Of a DNA stretch of 64,000 nt, positions 22,781-34,700 are shown one piece after another. The notes below the pieces were generated by a model. It was not told the DNA's origin, searched no databases, and saw only the letters and a list, made by a program, of their open reading frames with translations. This stretch comes from Marchantia polymorpha subsp. ruderalis (taxonomy: Eukaryota > Streptophyta > Marchantiopsida > Marchantiales > Marchantiaceae). How positions within the stretch are numbered: position 1 is the first letter of the stretch; every line of letters begins with the position of its first letter. A program made the position numbers and the translations under genes. The DNA lies in contig AP031356.1 in assembly GCA_037833965.1 (NCBI GenBank), forward strand, positions 8,082,501 to 8,146,500, read 5' to 3'.

Positions 22781-24952
22781 CTAGTAAATCGCTCGACCCA
22801 TTGTTTTCATTTGGATGAGGATGCACGATTTTCATACACTGTTTGTTTGTTGCTGTTTTCGATTTATCAACTCATTTCACAATGGATTCACAGTTGATTT
22901 GCTGATAAAAAGCGAGCTCTCTACAACGATAGCTGTATCTTCGAAAAGATACTGATTCATCAAAAGTCTGCCCCTTTATACCTGTAGCCCGAGGCTTCAC
23001 ACCAAAATCTTCTCATCTCAACCGCACAACAAATTGAGTTTCAAAATTCCTTGTGAAAATAATCCTAACAGCTCGTTTCAGAACTTTTTTAATGGTTTGA
23101 GTCCAATTCTCGCTCCAGGAATGATAAGTTCAGGCAAGTACCAGTTAGCAGTTAAACAGATGTAATCAGATATGTTTCTGTGCTCGATGGTGAGCTGGGT
23201 CTAATACGGTTCTCTGGAAGTATTGGTCGTGGTTATAACAGACATGACATTTCAAATGTTTTGAACGGATGCCAAATGGAATTCGATGGTTGTACTTCCA
23301 AAGAGAAGTCATCTGAAATGTATTCGGCTGTTGAGTGTCTCATCGGTCCATAATCGGTAGGCAGACAAGGTCCGTGTCTGGATCCAGCCAGAGAATACAT
23401 TGTCATGCACACCTTGTTATACAGACAATTCGAAGTCAACAGTAAATAACACAGATTCGAATAATGCACCTCACATTCTTCACCGTTCTTACCATGCCGT
23501 TGCACCACAGATCTATCGTGACATTCCTAAGTACGGGATCGAAATATCTACTCGAGACATTCCTATGACATGCTTCTGCTTGGTCACAAACTCCCAGATC
23601 GAGCTTCCGGGGGCTTGATTGCAACAAAGACAAGTTGCAAGTTAATGAAAATTCATTCTGAACAGACAATCGTTCCAAATCTGATGTTCTATTTCTTTTT
23701 TGTCTCTATGACTGAAATGGTCCCCTCTGCAAACGCACACACAGACCTGTCAACGCGCATCGTACTATCTGAACCTTTTTATCGAGTTTCAAATCGAAAT
23801 ATACCGTGAAATTGGAGAATATACGTCTCCTGACTGAGTCTCCTGTCTTTATCCGTTTTCGACTGAAAGTCTATGTTTGAGTTGAAAATTGATTTTCCTG
23901 CCAGAGATTTAAAGGTCGCCATGCACTTCTTCTATAATTAAGAACAATACAGATTTCCAAACAAAAGATTCACATATATCGCAACTCCCTCTCCAAAATG
24001 TGTATTACGATTGAGCTTTCTGAAATCCACTCAGCTATAAATGGAGACGACGTTTGCTCTTTCCCAGCCTCAAGCTACTCGTAACGACTGATAACAAGGT
24101 ACAACCACAATGCCCTACCAGGGTTTCGAGTTATGCTTAAAAGTGGTTGTACTAATTTATCACAACTTTAAATCTCATCTACAGTATATCAGTCAGTACT
24201 AAGCCAAAGTAGAAGCAATTACAATGCGCTGTATTCAGAGACACGATTCTCACTACACTCTCTGTCATCTTCACGGCAGGCAGCGATGGAGTGCCCTCCT
24301 ATGAAATTCTCATCCCATCCCACTGATGTGCAAGTGCTGAATGTACTGAGATAACAGTCGTATATGTCCACCACTTCAGTAAAGATGAAACTCGGAGTCG
24401 CTCGACGGCCGCAGCTATTCGTAGAGCAAGTCTAGTAAGGAAGCTGACCGACAACGTTTCCCGGGGGGTCGTAGCTGCAAACGACGAACAAGGCACCAGA
24501 GGGACAAGTGGCCGACCCGCATCCCAGCGCCGCTGTGTCCCTCCACACGACCTGTTGCAAAGAGTGCGACCCGTGTCAAAACCCGCGAAGCTCATCACAT
24601 CTACTGCACGCCCGACTGTGGGAAAAACACAGACACAAAAATTGACTTCCAGTTTCTCGTCCCATTCATGAGTTTCCAGAGAATGCGTGAAGCCCCTCAT
24701 CTTTTTTACATCTGTCGGAACAGCTCTATCCTGATACAGGTCCTGGGCTCGTGGTTAGTTCGCAAGAGCTAGAAATCTCTGAAAATCATACTACGGCGGA
24801 AAGCCATGGAAACATAACTTCGCGCACACCAGGCAAGAAAAGCACGAGAAGAATTTGCATGGGACCTGCGTGTAATGGGATGCAATCATCGTCTCCCCAC
24901 TCACTTTCGACTCTACTTCCGTCGCTCTGAGACCGTGCCACATTGTGCGTTA
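22781..24952. other. Host-type sequence, no gene supported
   Basis: About 2.2 kb of ordinary composition. Several open frames of 70-130 codons exist (for example minus strand 24299-24700), but none shows a recognisable domain, codon pattern or splice context I would stand behind. A TATAAATG at 24036 precedes only a 16-codon frame. Confidence 0.4.
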
Positions 24953-25432
24953 TCATGTAGGCGTCTCCAGAGAAGGGACTATCTGTTGATGGTTCGCTCG
25001 TTCGACTTCCCGTTGACTCTCGCCGGGTAGTAGCGAAAGATAGACCTTTTCCAGGGTCGGAACTGCCTTCTCAATTATCTTCTCCTCACAAGAAGGGTGT
25101 CCTCGTTTCCTTACAATCATCACTCCAATAGCTGTGACCATAGCACCGCCGGCAAGAAGAACCCAATTAGGACCCTCTTTCCGAATGACATGATGGGCTA
25201 CTGCGATGGACTTTCCCTTTCGGCGACCGGCAGCTTGCTGATTCGCGATTAGCGTCTTCACATTTGGGCCTCTCGGTTGACTTCCATCCACCGCTTGTCC
25301 AGGTGGCCTCGGAGGTTTTGTTGGTCTTGAATCAGAATAAGATTCATAGTCTCGAGGATTTTTCTGCGTTTGCAGATCATGCTCGTGAGGGGTGAAAAAG
25401 GTCCCCCCTCCTTCGTCTCGCTCAGCTTCCAT
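24953..25432 (-). CDS. Small membrane-anchored plant protein (IRKEGPNWVLLAGGA type)
   Basis: This 159-codon frame has a polar, proline-rich N-terminal half (residues 1-80), then HHVIRKEGPNWVLLAGGA (80-97), within one hydrophobic helix (about 90-107, NWVLLAGGAMVTAIGVMIV), then a charged tail. From memory, a plant family of small single-pass proteins carries an (I/V)RKEGPNWVLxAGGA block, usually followed by a basic RLGxKLKQ-like stretch. That stretch is absent here. A GTAAGG sits right after GVMI (minus strand, 25114-25109) and would be a good splice donor, so the true protein may leave the frame there for another exon. The start Met is the first in frame. Localisation and function are unknown. 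It is the best candidate for a live host gene in the window. Confidence 0.5.
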   Translation of the reverse strand: MEAERDEGGGTFFTPHEHDLQTQKNPRDYESYSDSRPTKPPRPPGQAVDGSQPRGPNVKTLIANQQAAGRRKGKSIAVAHHVIRKEGPNWVLLAGGAMVTAIGVMIVRKRGHPSCEEKIIEKAVPTLEKVYLSLLPGESQREVERANHQQIVPSLETPT

Positions 25433-27641
25433 TGGGCCATGCAGCGGAACACACTACTTCTGTGTAGTCAGCCTTGTAAATTTTCCCGGTCAGCTCACCT
25501 CACTCTTTTCACACCCAGTCGGCGGTCCTTATTTTCATTCTCTTTCTTACTCCCTCCCCATTGACACCGGCCAGAATTCTTCATGCGAACTATCTCCCTT
25601 TCCTCTGAATCTTCATTCTTAACCTGCTTTACTATGCATGATGTCAAACAAATTCGACGGCATGATAACAAAGATCAGGCACAAGTAATGCAACTCCTTC
25701 ATCGTCCGATTTGAGTCTCTCGGACAGACCTCAAAACCAACTATCTCCAACGCTTGCTAGTGTAGGAGGATCTCGAAAAGCTAGGCTGTTGGTGTAGGCG
25801 GATGGGAGAACACTAGTGCCGTGCAGACGACCTCCGCACCACAAAATCACAATCCCAGAGCTTGTCCACTCTAGATCCGTTTCTCCTCTCCTCCTTCCCC
25901 GGGTCCAACATGGATTATTCCGGCGAGTCCTTCCCTTCTAACCCTCACGGCACCTGCCCCTCCATTCCATCGGTCTCCCCGGATCCATCCCATACTCAAA
26001 AGGTATAAATTTGCAAAATTTGTAATACAACACCAAGCATAAATTCCTAAGAACTTAAGTTCAAAATTTAAACTCTCGTGGCGCTTAAATGGCATGGGAG
26101 CGCATTTTTGTGCTCACAGGTCTTCAATTCTGCCATTAGGCACCTGCCGAGAGGGTGACAGTTCTAGGGCCTGCAGCCGCAGGCTGTGGGCGGCGCAGGT
26201 CCAACAAGGGGTGGGAAGTCGATCGAGGGGAAAGTGGGAAATGTGGAAGATTAGTGTTAATTCGGGCGGAGGTGCTATTGATGCCGCTGAGGGTCTGGAA
26301 TCCAACCGTATAAGCCGATGATTCGACCATAAAAATGGTTCTGAGACGAGATGCTACGATGAGATGTTACAATTTTACTAAGGAAGAATTTTGAATATAA
26401 AAATTTATTCCTCGACTGAGCTGAGTTATGGAAGGACTTTAGTGTGAAGCCTTGTGTGACAGCTATAAGGACGCGAGTTGTTGATGAATCAGTATTTTTT
26501 CAACGATATAACAACCATTGGCAAGTTCTGTCGTTGTATAAAGCTCACTTTATCAACAAGCCAATGTTATCGCCCCTTTGTAAATCAAATACGTGTTGAA
26601 AACATCAACATCTAGTGTATGAAAGTCATGAGTCCTCAGTCAACTGAGAACAATGGGGTCGAGCAATAGGCCTTTATCATCATCTCTGTGACTAGCTTTA
26701 GCTCTAATTGCTTGAATTGATACTCTGGCTGTTGTGAGCCAAGGCGTCGAGACGATGTATCCGCATGTGTCAATAACTTTATGCGAGATTCACGCTATCC
26801 CAAGATAATACGATTGCGAAGAGCATGAGGTCAGAGGTCTCTACCACTACTGTTGGCTCTACTCATCAGTATTCTAATTCAAAAGAGTGGCAATATAAAA
26901 CACCAACCTTCGCATTGGTGTTGTCATCGTTCAACCAACCATGGCGCCATTCAGATTCTGCAACCAGAAGATAGCTGGACGTGGTATGTGTAGAGGCCGT
27001 ACACTTGATTCAACAAGCCACCTCCTGGTCCTCAGGCGGTAGCCATGAACAAAAGTACTCTTCTAAGAAGCTCATAAATTCTCGCTTCCCAGTTGGTGGT
27101 CAAGCGGGCGTATTCGGAGCCCAAATATTGTCTTCCTACTCTCCACCTGTGGATGTGTACTCCTTCCTCCTCTTCTCGCTATACGTTAATGAAAGTTTCA
27201 GCTCTCCCTTGCAGATATCTTTTGAGCAATATTGTATTTGCATGTCTTGTAGGCCCTTTGTCCATATCAAGAAATTTGCTCCGCCTCAAGCATGTATTAA
27301 ATTCAAATGATCGAGCAGCTACGAAGTATCACATTTCAGCTTACGTTGTGAGTGATGATTATTATTCATAGATCATCAGATATATTTATCCATCCAAGAG
27401 CCTTCTCGGATGACATCGCTCTCATATGGACTTTGGACTCATCCTTCCATTCAGTAGTCTTCAATAAATTGGTCTAGCACGCCACAATCGTGATAGCTCG
27501 AAAACGTATGCAACCATTGATGGGAGAGCGTGTATTGGTGTGGCTCCATCACTACAGACATAGTAGAGCAGAAAGCATGAAAGTTGAAGGGGGCGCGCAT
27601 GCACACGTTTATGACGTTTACAAACCGCTGATGTCTGAGAG
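25433..27641. other. Host-type sequence with one possible gene start
   Basis: No repeat or domain is recognised over most of this 2.2 kb. Near its end a TATAAAA at 26894-26900 is followed by an 8-bp inverted repeat (AACACCAA...TTGGTGTT, 26899-26922) and an ATG at 26941. Confidence 0.4.
26941..27045 (+). CDS. Possible short first exon downstream of a TATA box
   Basis: The frame starts MAPFRFCNQKIAGRG, 41 bases after TATAAAA. GTATGT at about 26984 is a strong plant-type splice donor and would end the exon after the IAGR region. The in-frame stop comes at about 27045. No homology is recognised and no second exon was identified. It may be chance. Confidence 0.22.
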
Positions 27642-30600
27642 TGTAATAACCCACCAAAGGCTAAAACTGCAATATAGTGGTAAAAAGGTCGAACCCACAG
27701 GGACAGAGGAACACACAGGTACAAAGTGTCACATTTAACAGACTATTGAGGAGTTTGAATTCTCAGGCGACTGTCACTCCCAGAAATACTGCAAGTGTTC
27801 ACTCGGAGCTCACTCGAAGGTCGCACAGTGCGGCGTAGTTCACTCAACACACACACACACACACACACACCTGAAACTACAGAAACACAACCCAAAGATC
27901 GGTTAGGACCTCTACTCAAGATTTCAGAGGGAAAAGTCTCTCGCGAGTACTCAGCGAAGCTGCGGGTAGTGACTCCCAACTCCGGCTTTTACAACCCTTC
28001 CACTAGTGTAGGGAATCCGGATTGGACTTCCTACTTCGGATCAAAGTCACTCACACGCGGTGAACAATACTCTCAACTCACAAAACGCGCAGAGAACACA
28101 GGTCCGCGTGGAAGGACTCACTGAGAAACGTTCCAGTATCACACTATAACAGTCTATTGAAGAGTTTGAATTCTCAAGCACTTGTTATTCCCAGAAATAC
28201 TACATGGGTTACCCTGAAGGCACCTGCTGCAGCGTAACCTGAATTTACAACCAAGGCTTACACGAAGTAACAAAACTTCACTTTGGCATTCAGGGGAAAA
28301 ATCCCGAAGGAGTACAATCAGAAACAATCACTCGAAGGTGTAAGGGGGAAACTATTCAAGTATCTAACTCATCACTAGCTCTGAGCATCGGCAATCACCC
28401 GTAGGTGTAGATCCGAACTACTCAAGTCTCTAACCAATGTACTAGCTCTGAACATTCGGCCGAAGTCCTTCAGCTACACAATGCGGACCACCAAGGTGTA
28501 GCTCCTCTTGCGTGGTGACAGAACTAAGGACACAAACACGCAGAGAAAATGAGTTCCTGATCTGCACTTCCGAAACTGGAAAAATCCCAAGGCAAGACGC
28601 CTTGAACTACTTTATGCCTTCTAAGTCCTAACTAACACTACAGTGCAATGCCATGGTGCGAGCTGCAACAGATCCTACACCTGAGGAGTAGGCGGCTGCC
28701 TTCGCCTCTAACTTACAACCTAAATCTAACCCTAACCCAAATCTGAATCCTAAGCCTACTGTACAGAGCCGCCAGCGCCTTTACATCCAAGATCTGAGGC
28801 TGAAAATTTGCAAGCATGCGTGGCCGGCCGAGATCGACGGCCCCATCAAATTTCAGATCCATCCGACAGTCCATCGCAAAGATATGGGCCCCGCAAGATC
28901 TCTTAACCTAGGCCAAAATTCCTTCTTCAAAATCCGAGGTCCGTGGGACCCACATGCCGCTTGAATGCCGTTCCCGCGATTATGGGTAACGGCCTGCTCC
29001 TCACGCCCGACTTCACTTCCCACACTTGACATAATCCCGCCAACTTCCGTCATCGGGAATCTTCTGCCATGTGGCACCGAAGGCCCTTGCCCCGAAGACC
29101 CTTAAGCCGAAGTCGGATCTTCCGCCGGCTCCTTTACTTTCCTGCGCTGCACCGGAGGTGAGTCTCGCCTATGCGTAGGCGCTCGCCTATGTGCAGGCAG
29201 TCTCCCGTCCGCATGGAGTCGCCTATCCGCAGGGAGTCTCCCGTCCGCATGGAGTTGTGTTAAACCACTTTTTGTTTTTTGTCGGAACTAAAACATTTTT
29301 GAATAGTAAGTACCGCGGCAGCAGCTGTAAATAGTAATCGGTAAGCAAAACCAGAGTAAAAAGAGGATCGAGGACAGTCAAGGGGTTTTGGGCTTAGGCC
29401 ACAGTGGGACGCTTGGGACGGAACGGGCGGTTCATGCTGCAGGATCAGCTTCGAGCACCTTCGGCGGTAGATCACTCATAACCTTCTCAATTCGTAACGC
29501 CTTGAGTTGTTTCGGGTCTTGTTGCAAAGAGCTCGCGACGCTCGTTCTAACGAGACCAAGAACTTGTGAAACCGATGAGAGGTCACTGAGTTATGAGTGT
29601 CGGAAGTTACTGATAGGGGCCTTCGGCGGTAGAGCGACTTTGGCGGTACGCCTTCGGCGGAAGAACCGCCGGAAGATGCGCCTTGGGCGGTAGACGCCTT
29701 CGGTCAACGCCTTCGGGTCAACGCCTTCGGCGATACGGGAGAGTGCATTCGGCGGAAGAGTGAAACCCTCATAACTTTCTCAATGCGCCCTAGAAATGCG
29801 CCTTGTGAGGTAGAAAGTGTACGGCGCCTTCTGCGCCAGCTCAGCGCCGCGGACGGACAGGTCAGCGCAGCGGACGGACAGCTCAGCGCCGCGGACGGCC
29901 AGGTCATCGCCGCGGACGGACTGTGGATAGGCGAACGCCTTCGGCGGAAGAGGAAAACCAACATAACTTTCTCAATTCTTAGCGGTTTGACTTGATTCGG
30001 GTCTCGTTGGAAAGAACTCAACGAGCTGGTTCCAACGAGACCAAGATCTCTTGAAACGGATAAGGCGTCAATGAGTTATGAGCGTCGAAAGCGGCTGTCA
30101 TGGTTTGGCGTGAGGCCTTCGGCGTTAACAGTTAGAGGGGCCTTTGGCCCAAGGCGGCCTGCGAGTAGGCGGCTTGCGTGTAGGACGCGTGGGACCCACA
30201 GTCCTCGGATTTTGGAGAAGGAATTTTGGCCTAGGTTCAGAGATCTTGCGGGGCCCATATCTTTGCGATGGACGGTCGGATGGATCTGAAATTTTGTGGG
30301 GCCGTTGATCTCGGCCGGCCACGCATGCCTGCAAATTTTCAGCCTCAGATCTTGGATGGTAAGGCGCTGGCGGCTCTTTACAGTAGGCTTAGGATTCAGA
30401 TTTAGGGTTAGGGTTAGATTTAGGTTGTAAGTTAGAGGGGAAGGCAGCCGCCGACTCCTCAGGTGTAGGTTCTGTTGCGGCTCGCACCATGGTAGTGCAG
30501 TGTAGTGTTAGGTAGGACTTAGAAGGTATAAAATAGTTCCAGGCGTTTTGCCTGGGGTTCTTTCCCATCAGAAGTGCAGATCAGGAACCCATTTCCTTTG

Positions 30601-31757
30601 CGTGTTTGTGTCCTTGAGTTCTGTCACCACGCATGAGGAGTTACAACTTAGCGTTCCGCATTTTGTAGCTGAAGGCCTTCGGCCGAATGTTCAGAGCTAG
30701 TACATTGGTTAGAGACTTGAGTAGTTCGGATCTGCACCTGCGGGTGACTGCCGATGCTTAGAGCCAGTGACTAGTTAGATACTTGAACAGTTTCGCCCCT
30801 ACACCTTCGAGTGTTTCTTTCTGATTGTACTCCTTTGGGATTTTTCCCCTGAATGCCAAAGTGAAGTTTTGTTACTTCGTGTAAGCCTTGGTTGTAAATT
30901 CAGGTTACGCTGCAGCAGGTGCCTTTGGGGTAACCCCTGTAGTATTTCTGGGAATGACAAGTGCCTGAGAATTCAAACTCTTCAATAGACTGTTATTGTG
31001 TTACTGGAATGTTTCTCAGTGAGTTCTTCAGTGCGGACCTGTGTTCTCTGCGTGTTTTGTGAGTTGAGAGTGTTGTTCACCGCGTATGAGTGACTTCGAT
31101 CCGAAGTAGGCAGTCCAAACCGGGTTTCCTACGCTAGCAGCAAGCTAGCGGACGTGTTGTAAAAGCCGGAGTTGGGAGTCACTACCCGCAGCTTCGCTGA
31201 GTGTACTCTCGAGAGACTTTCCCCCTGAAATCTTGAGTAGAGGTCCTAACGGATCTCTGGGTTGTGTTTCTGTAGTTTCAGGTGTGTGTGTGTGTGTGTG
31301 TTACGCTGCACTGTGCGACCTCCGAGTGCGCTCCGAGTGGACACTTGTAGTATTTCTGGGAGTGACAGTCGCCTAAGAATTCAAACTCATCAATAGTCTG
31401 TTAAACGTGACACTTTGTACCCTGTGTGTTCCTCTGTCCCTGTGGGTTCCACCTTTCTACCACTATATTGCAGTTTTAGCCTTTAGTGGGTTATTACAGG
31501 AGTCTCCTATCCGCAGGCGAGTAGCGAGTAGCGAGTAGGCGAATCGGCGTGTAGCGAGTAGCAAGAAGCGAGTCGGCGTTCCCCGCCAGCTCCCTACTCG
31601 CAACTCCTTGGCCCAAAGGCCCTTGCGCCGAAGGCTCCTTATCAGTAACTTCCGACACTCATAACTCATTGATGTATTATTCGTTTGAAGCGTTCTTGGG
31701 CTCGTTAGAACCAACGCGTTGAGCTCTTTCCAACGAAATCCTAACCAAGTCAAGGCG
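27642..31757 (-). mobile_element. Short family A LTR, reversed, interrupted and truncated
   Basis: It begins TGTAATAACCCACC at 27642 with R/U5 and the telomere-like stretch of the short subtype, and continues to 29255. A forward copy (29256-31498) splits it, and it resumes at 31504-31757. Its own 5' end is missing because the larger family A element begins at 31758. Removing the nested copy leaves about 1.87 kb. It has no U3 reading frame, like the copies at 9736-12178 and 29256-31498. Confidence 0.8.
29256..31498 (+). mobile_element. Short family A LTR, complete, forward
   Basis: TGTGTTAAACCAC at 29256 and GGGTTATTACA at 31498 are flanked by GGAGT (29251-29255 and 31499-31503). Length is 2243 bp. 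The TATAAAA near 30527 and the hairpin CCAGGC-GTTTT-GCCTGG follow a GC-rich U3 that carries module repeats and palindromic cassettes but no coiled-coil frame. The R/U5 is of the 44680 subtype. It is a solo LTR of the frame-less variant, inserted into an older reversed copy. Confidence 0.88.
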
Positions 31758-34700
31758 TGTAATAACCCACCAAAGGCTAAAACTGCAGTATGGTGGTAAA
31801 AAGATCGAACCCACACGGACAGAGGCAACACACAGAGTAAAAAGTGTCACGTTTAACATACTTTTGTAGAGTTTGAATTCTCAGGCGACTGTCACTCCCA
31901 GAAATACTTCAGTGCTCGACTCAGAGGCTCGACTCGGAGGAGGATGCTCGACTCGGAGGATGCTCGGAGGATGCACAGTACAGCGTAGTCACTCAACACA
32001 CACACACACACACACACCTGAAACTGGCAAAAGCACAACTCGGAGGTCGGTCAGGACCTCCGCTTCGGATTTCAGGGGGAAAGTGTCTCAAAAGTTCACT
32101 CAGAGGTTCTGCAGGTAGTGACTCCCACTCTGGCTTTTACTGCCCTCCCGCCAGGAACTAGCGTAGGGAACCCGGACTGGACTTCCCACTTCGGAACGAA
32201 GCCTCTTCATACGCCGTGGACGTCACCCTCGACTCACACCAAACGCAGGGAGTACAGGCCCGACTGAAAACTTAACTGAGACACAATCCAGTAACACACA
32301 CACAACCTGAATTGCAAACCAAGGCTTACACGAAGTAATAAAACTTCACTTTGGCATTCAGGGGAAACTTCCCGTAGGAGTACAATCAGGATAGGTCACT
32401 CGAAGGAGTAAGGGGGAACTGTTCAAGTCTCTAACTCGCAGCCGGCTCTGAGCATCAGAAATCACCCGCAGGTGCAGATCCGCACTACTCAAGTCTCTAA
32501 CCGGGTGCTAGCTCTGAACATTCAGCCGAAGGCCTTCAACTACAACATACGGTAACTTCGCTATGCTGCAGCTTCTCTACGTGGTGCCAGGACCAAAATG
32601 CACAAACACCCCAAGAAAGTGAGTTCCTGATCTGCACTTCCGAAACTGGAAGAGTCCCAGGGCAAAACGCCTTGATCTACTTTATACCCTCACAGGTCCT
32701 AACTAACACTACGCTATCCTATCTACTACTCGCAACACTTGCACGAAACCAAACTATGCTACTGCACTCTGCAGATCCGGTGCTACGCCTCCTGCGCGCC
32801 GGACTGCCTCGCTCTCTATCTCTACCTTGCCAATCTTCCGACCGGCTACGCAACCCCAGACGCCGGAGGGCTGCAGTCACTTCCGACTCCAAGTGCGCCA
32901 TAGTGTCGCGCGCACCCGACAAGAAGGATTCTAATTTCCTTGCTATTCGCCGCCGACTCCGACTGTCACCCTCCGTCAATGCCGCCGCCCGAAGCTCGAA
33001 CTCCCTGAGTGTGATCTTCTCTTGAGCTGCCATCTCCCAATGGGCGTTTCCTTTTAGACAGTGAGTCACCCGCGTCGCCAACTCTTCTCGCGCCCGGCAG
33101 CTGCCTTCCACCTCTGCTAGCTGCATTTCCGCATCTGCGCGCTGCGCCCTCAAATCCGCGCACTCGGATTGCAAGTTGCGCAACAATTCCTCATCCTCCG
33201 TGCGTGTACTTTGACTTTCTTCTAAGGCGCGCTTCTGGCGCGCAAGCTCTTCTGCTAAGATGCGGTTTTGTCTCCGCTCTTCTTGCAATTCCGACTCGAT
33301 CTTTGCCCGCATTAGCTCGGCATCCGCCTGGTTTTTCGTCGCCGCATCCTCCCTCTGCTGTTGCAAGGTTTGGTATAGCTTTTGCGTGACCGCCAGGTGC
33401 TGTCGGAGGGTAGCGAACCTATCCTGCAATGTTTGGCACCTAGAGGCCCAAGTGGCCACCTTGCTCCTCGTCCTGCGCTTGACAGTCTCCACGTAAGACT
33501 GCGGTTTTTCGGTACCCGAGTACTTGGATGTCTTGCGATCCAGATATCGCAGGAGTGGAACTATCTGCTCGCACAACACCCCTGTTGGCGTTTTCTGCAC
33601 AGAGTCCGCTTCCTGCTCTTCCGAGCTCGTCTCATCCTCCGTTTCGAGGATTTCAGTCGCCACCGAATCCCTTGGCGACTCCCTGGAACTGTGGCGCGCA
33701 GCAGCTTCCGCCGCGGCTGGCGCTCCACTCCTTGCTAAAATATCCAAGGCAGTGGGGGATCCCACTGCTTGAGCCCCTTTTCCGGCTCGATCTTCGGTTT
33801 CCGAAGGGGTCGACGCCGCAGTGACTTTTGTCACCTTTGCACCGCCCGCTTCTGCTGCCTGCCCTTCCAGTCGGATACACCCTGCGCGTCTTCACTCCAC
33901 TTGGCCTGCTTGCTGGCGGCGTTTTACCAGAAGTGCCTTCCGCCAAAGACGACCCTCTGAGGGTTGTTGGCTCGTCAGCCAAACTCCCTTCTGCTTCCGG
34001 CCTGCTGTCCGGTTCAACGCGCCGCTCCGTCGGCCTTCTTTCCGTTTGTCGACCTTCAGTCGCCCGACTCGTAGTCGGCCGACTGTCAGTCCGTCTGTCT
34101 TCTTCCGAAGGCATTGGTGCCTTCTGCGCAGAGGTATTTGCCGACTTCCCCAGAATCTCCTCTTGCGTGGGCAGGATACTCCGCCGGACCGGAGTACGCC
34201 CGGTCTCCTCAGTACTAGTTGGCACTTTGCGTGCCCTCTGTTTCGGTCGGCTGTGAGGCTCGTTGGTTGGCCGATTACGAGTCGGCGCAGCTGGCACTTC
34301 CGGCCGCCTATCCTCAGGTCTCTCATCCCACTTCCGCTTTCGCGGAGCGCGCTCACTTCGACGTTCTTCTGCTGCTCTTGCTGGGAGCGGAGCCGGAGGC
34401 GGACAGGCAGGTGCCTCGTCCGGATCCGTGTCTACTTCGGCCTCCCGCGAGTATCTACCTGGATAGCTCCGTGCAGCAGCGGAAACCGTGTCCGCTCTGA
34501 ATTTGTCAAACATCCCATCGCCCGATAAAACACAATCAGGTAAGGCGAAAGATGATTAAGGGTTCCTCCTCTCTCTTCTTGCGCATGTTGGCGCGCCAAC
34601 TTCCACAGGAGCCGTGCCCAATGAACTGGAGCTCCTGACAACACAAACTCCACAAATCCTACTTGCCAACCATGCATGTAAGCGGTCTTGCTCGGCTGCA

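Noticed and set aside
24299-24700. 133-codon minus-strand frame
   Set aside because: No recognisable domain, no splice or promoter context, and composition like the surrounding non-coding DNA.
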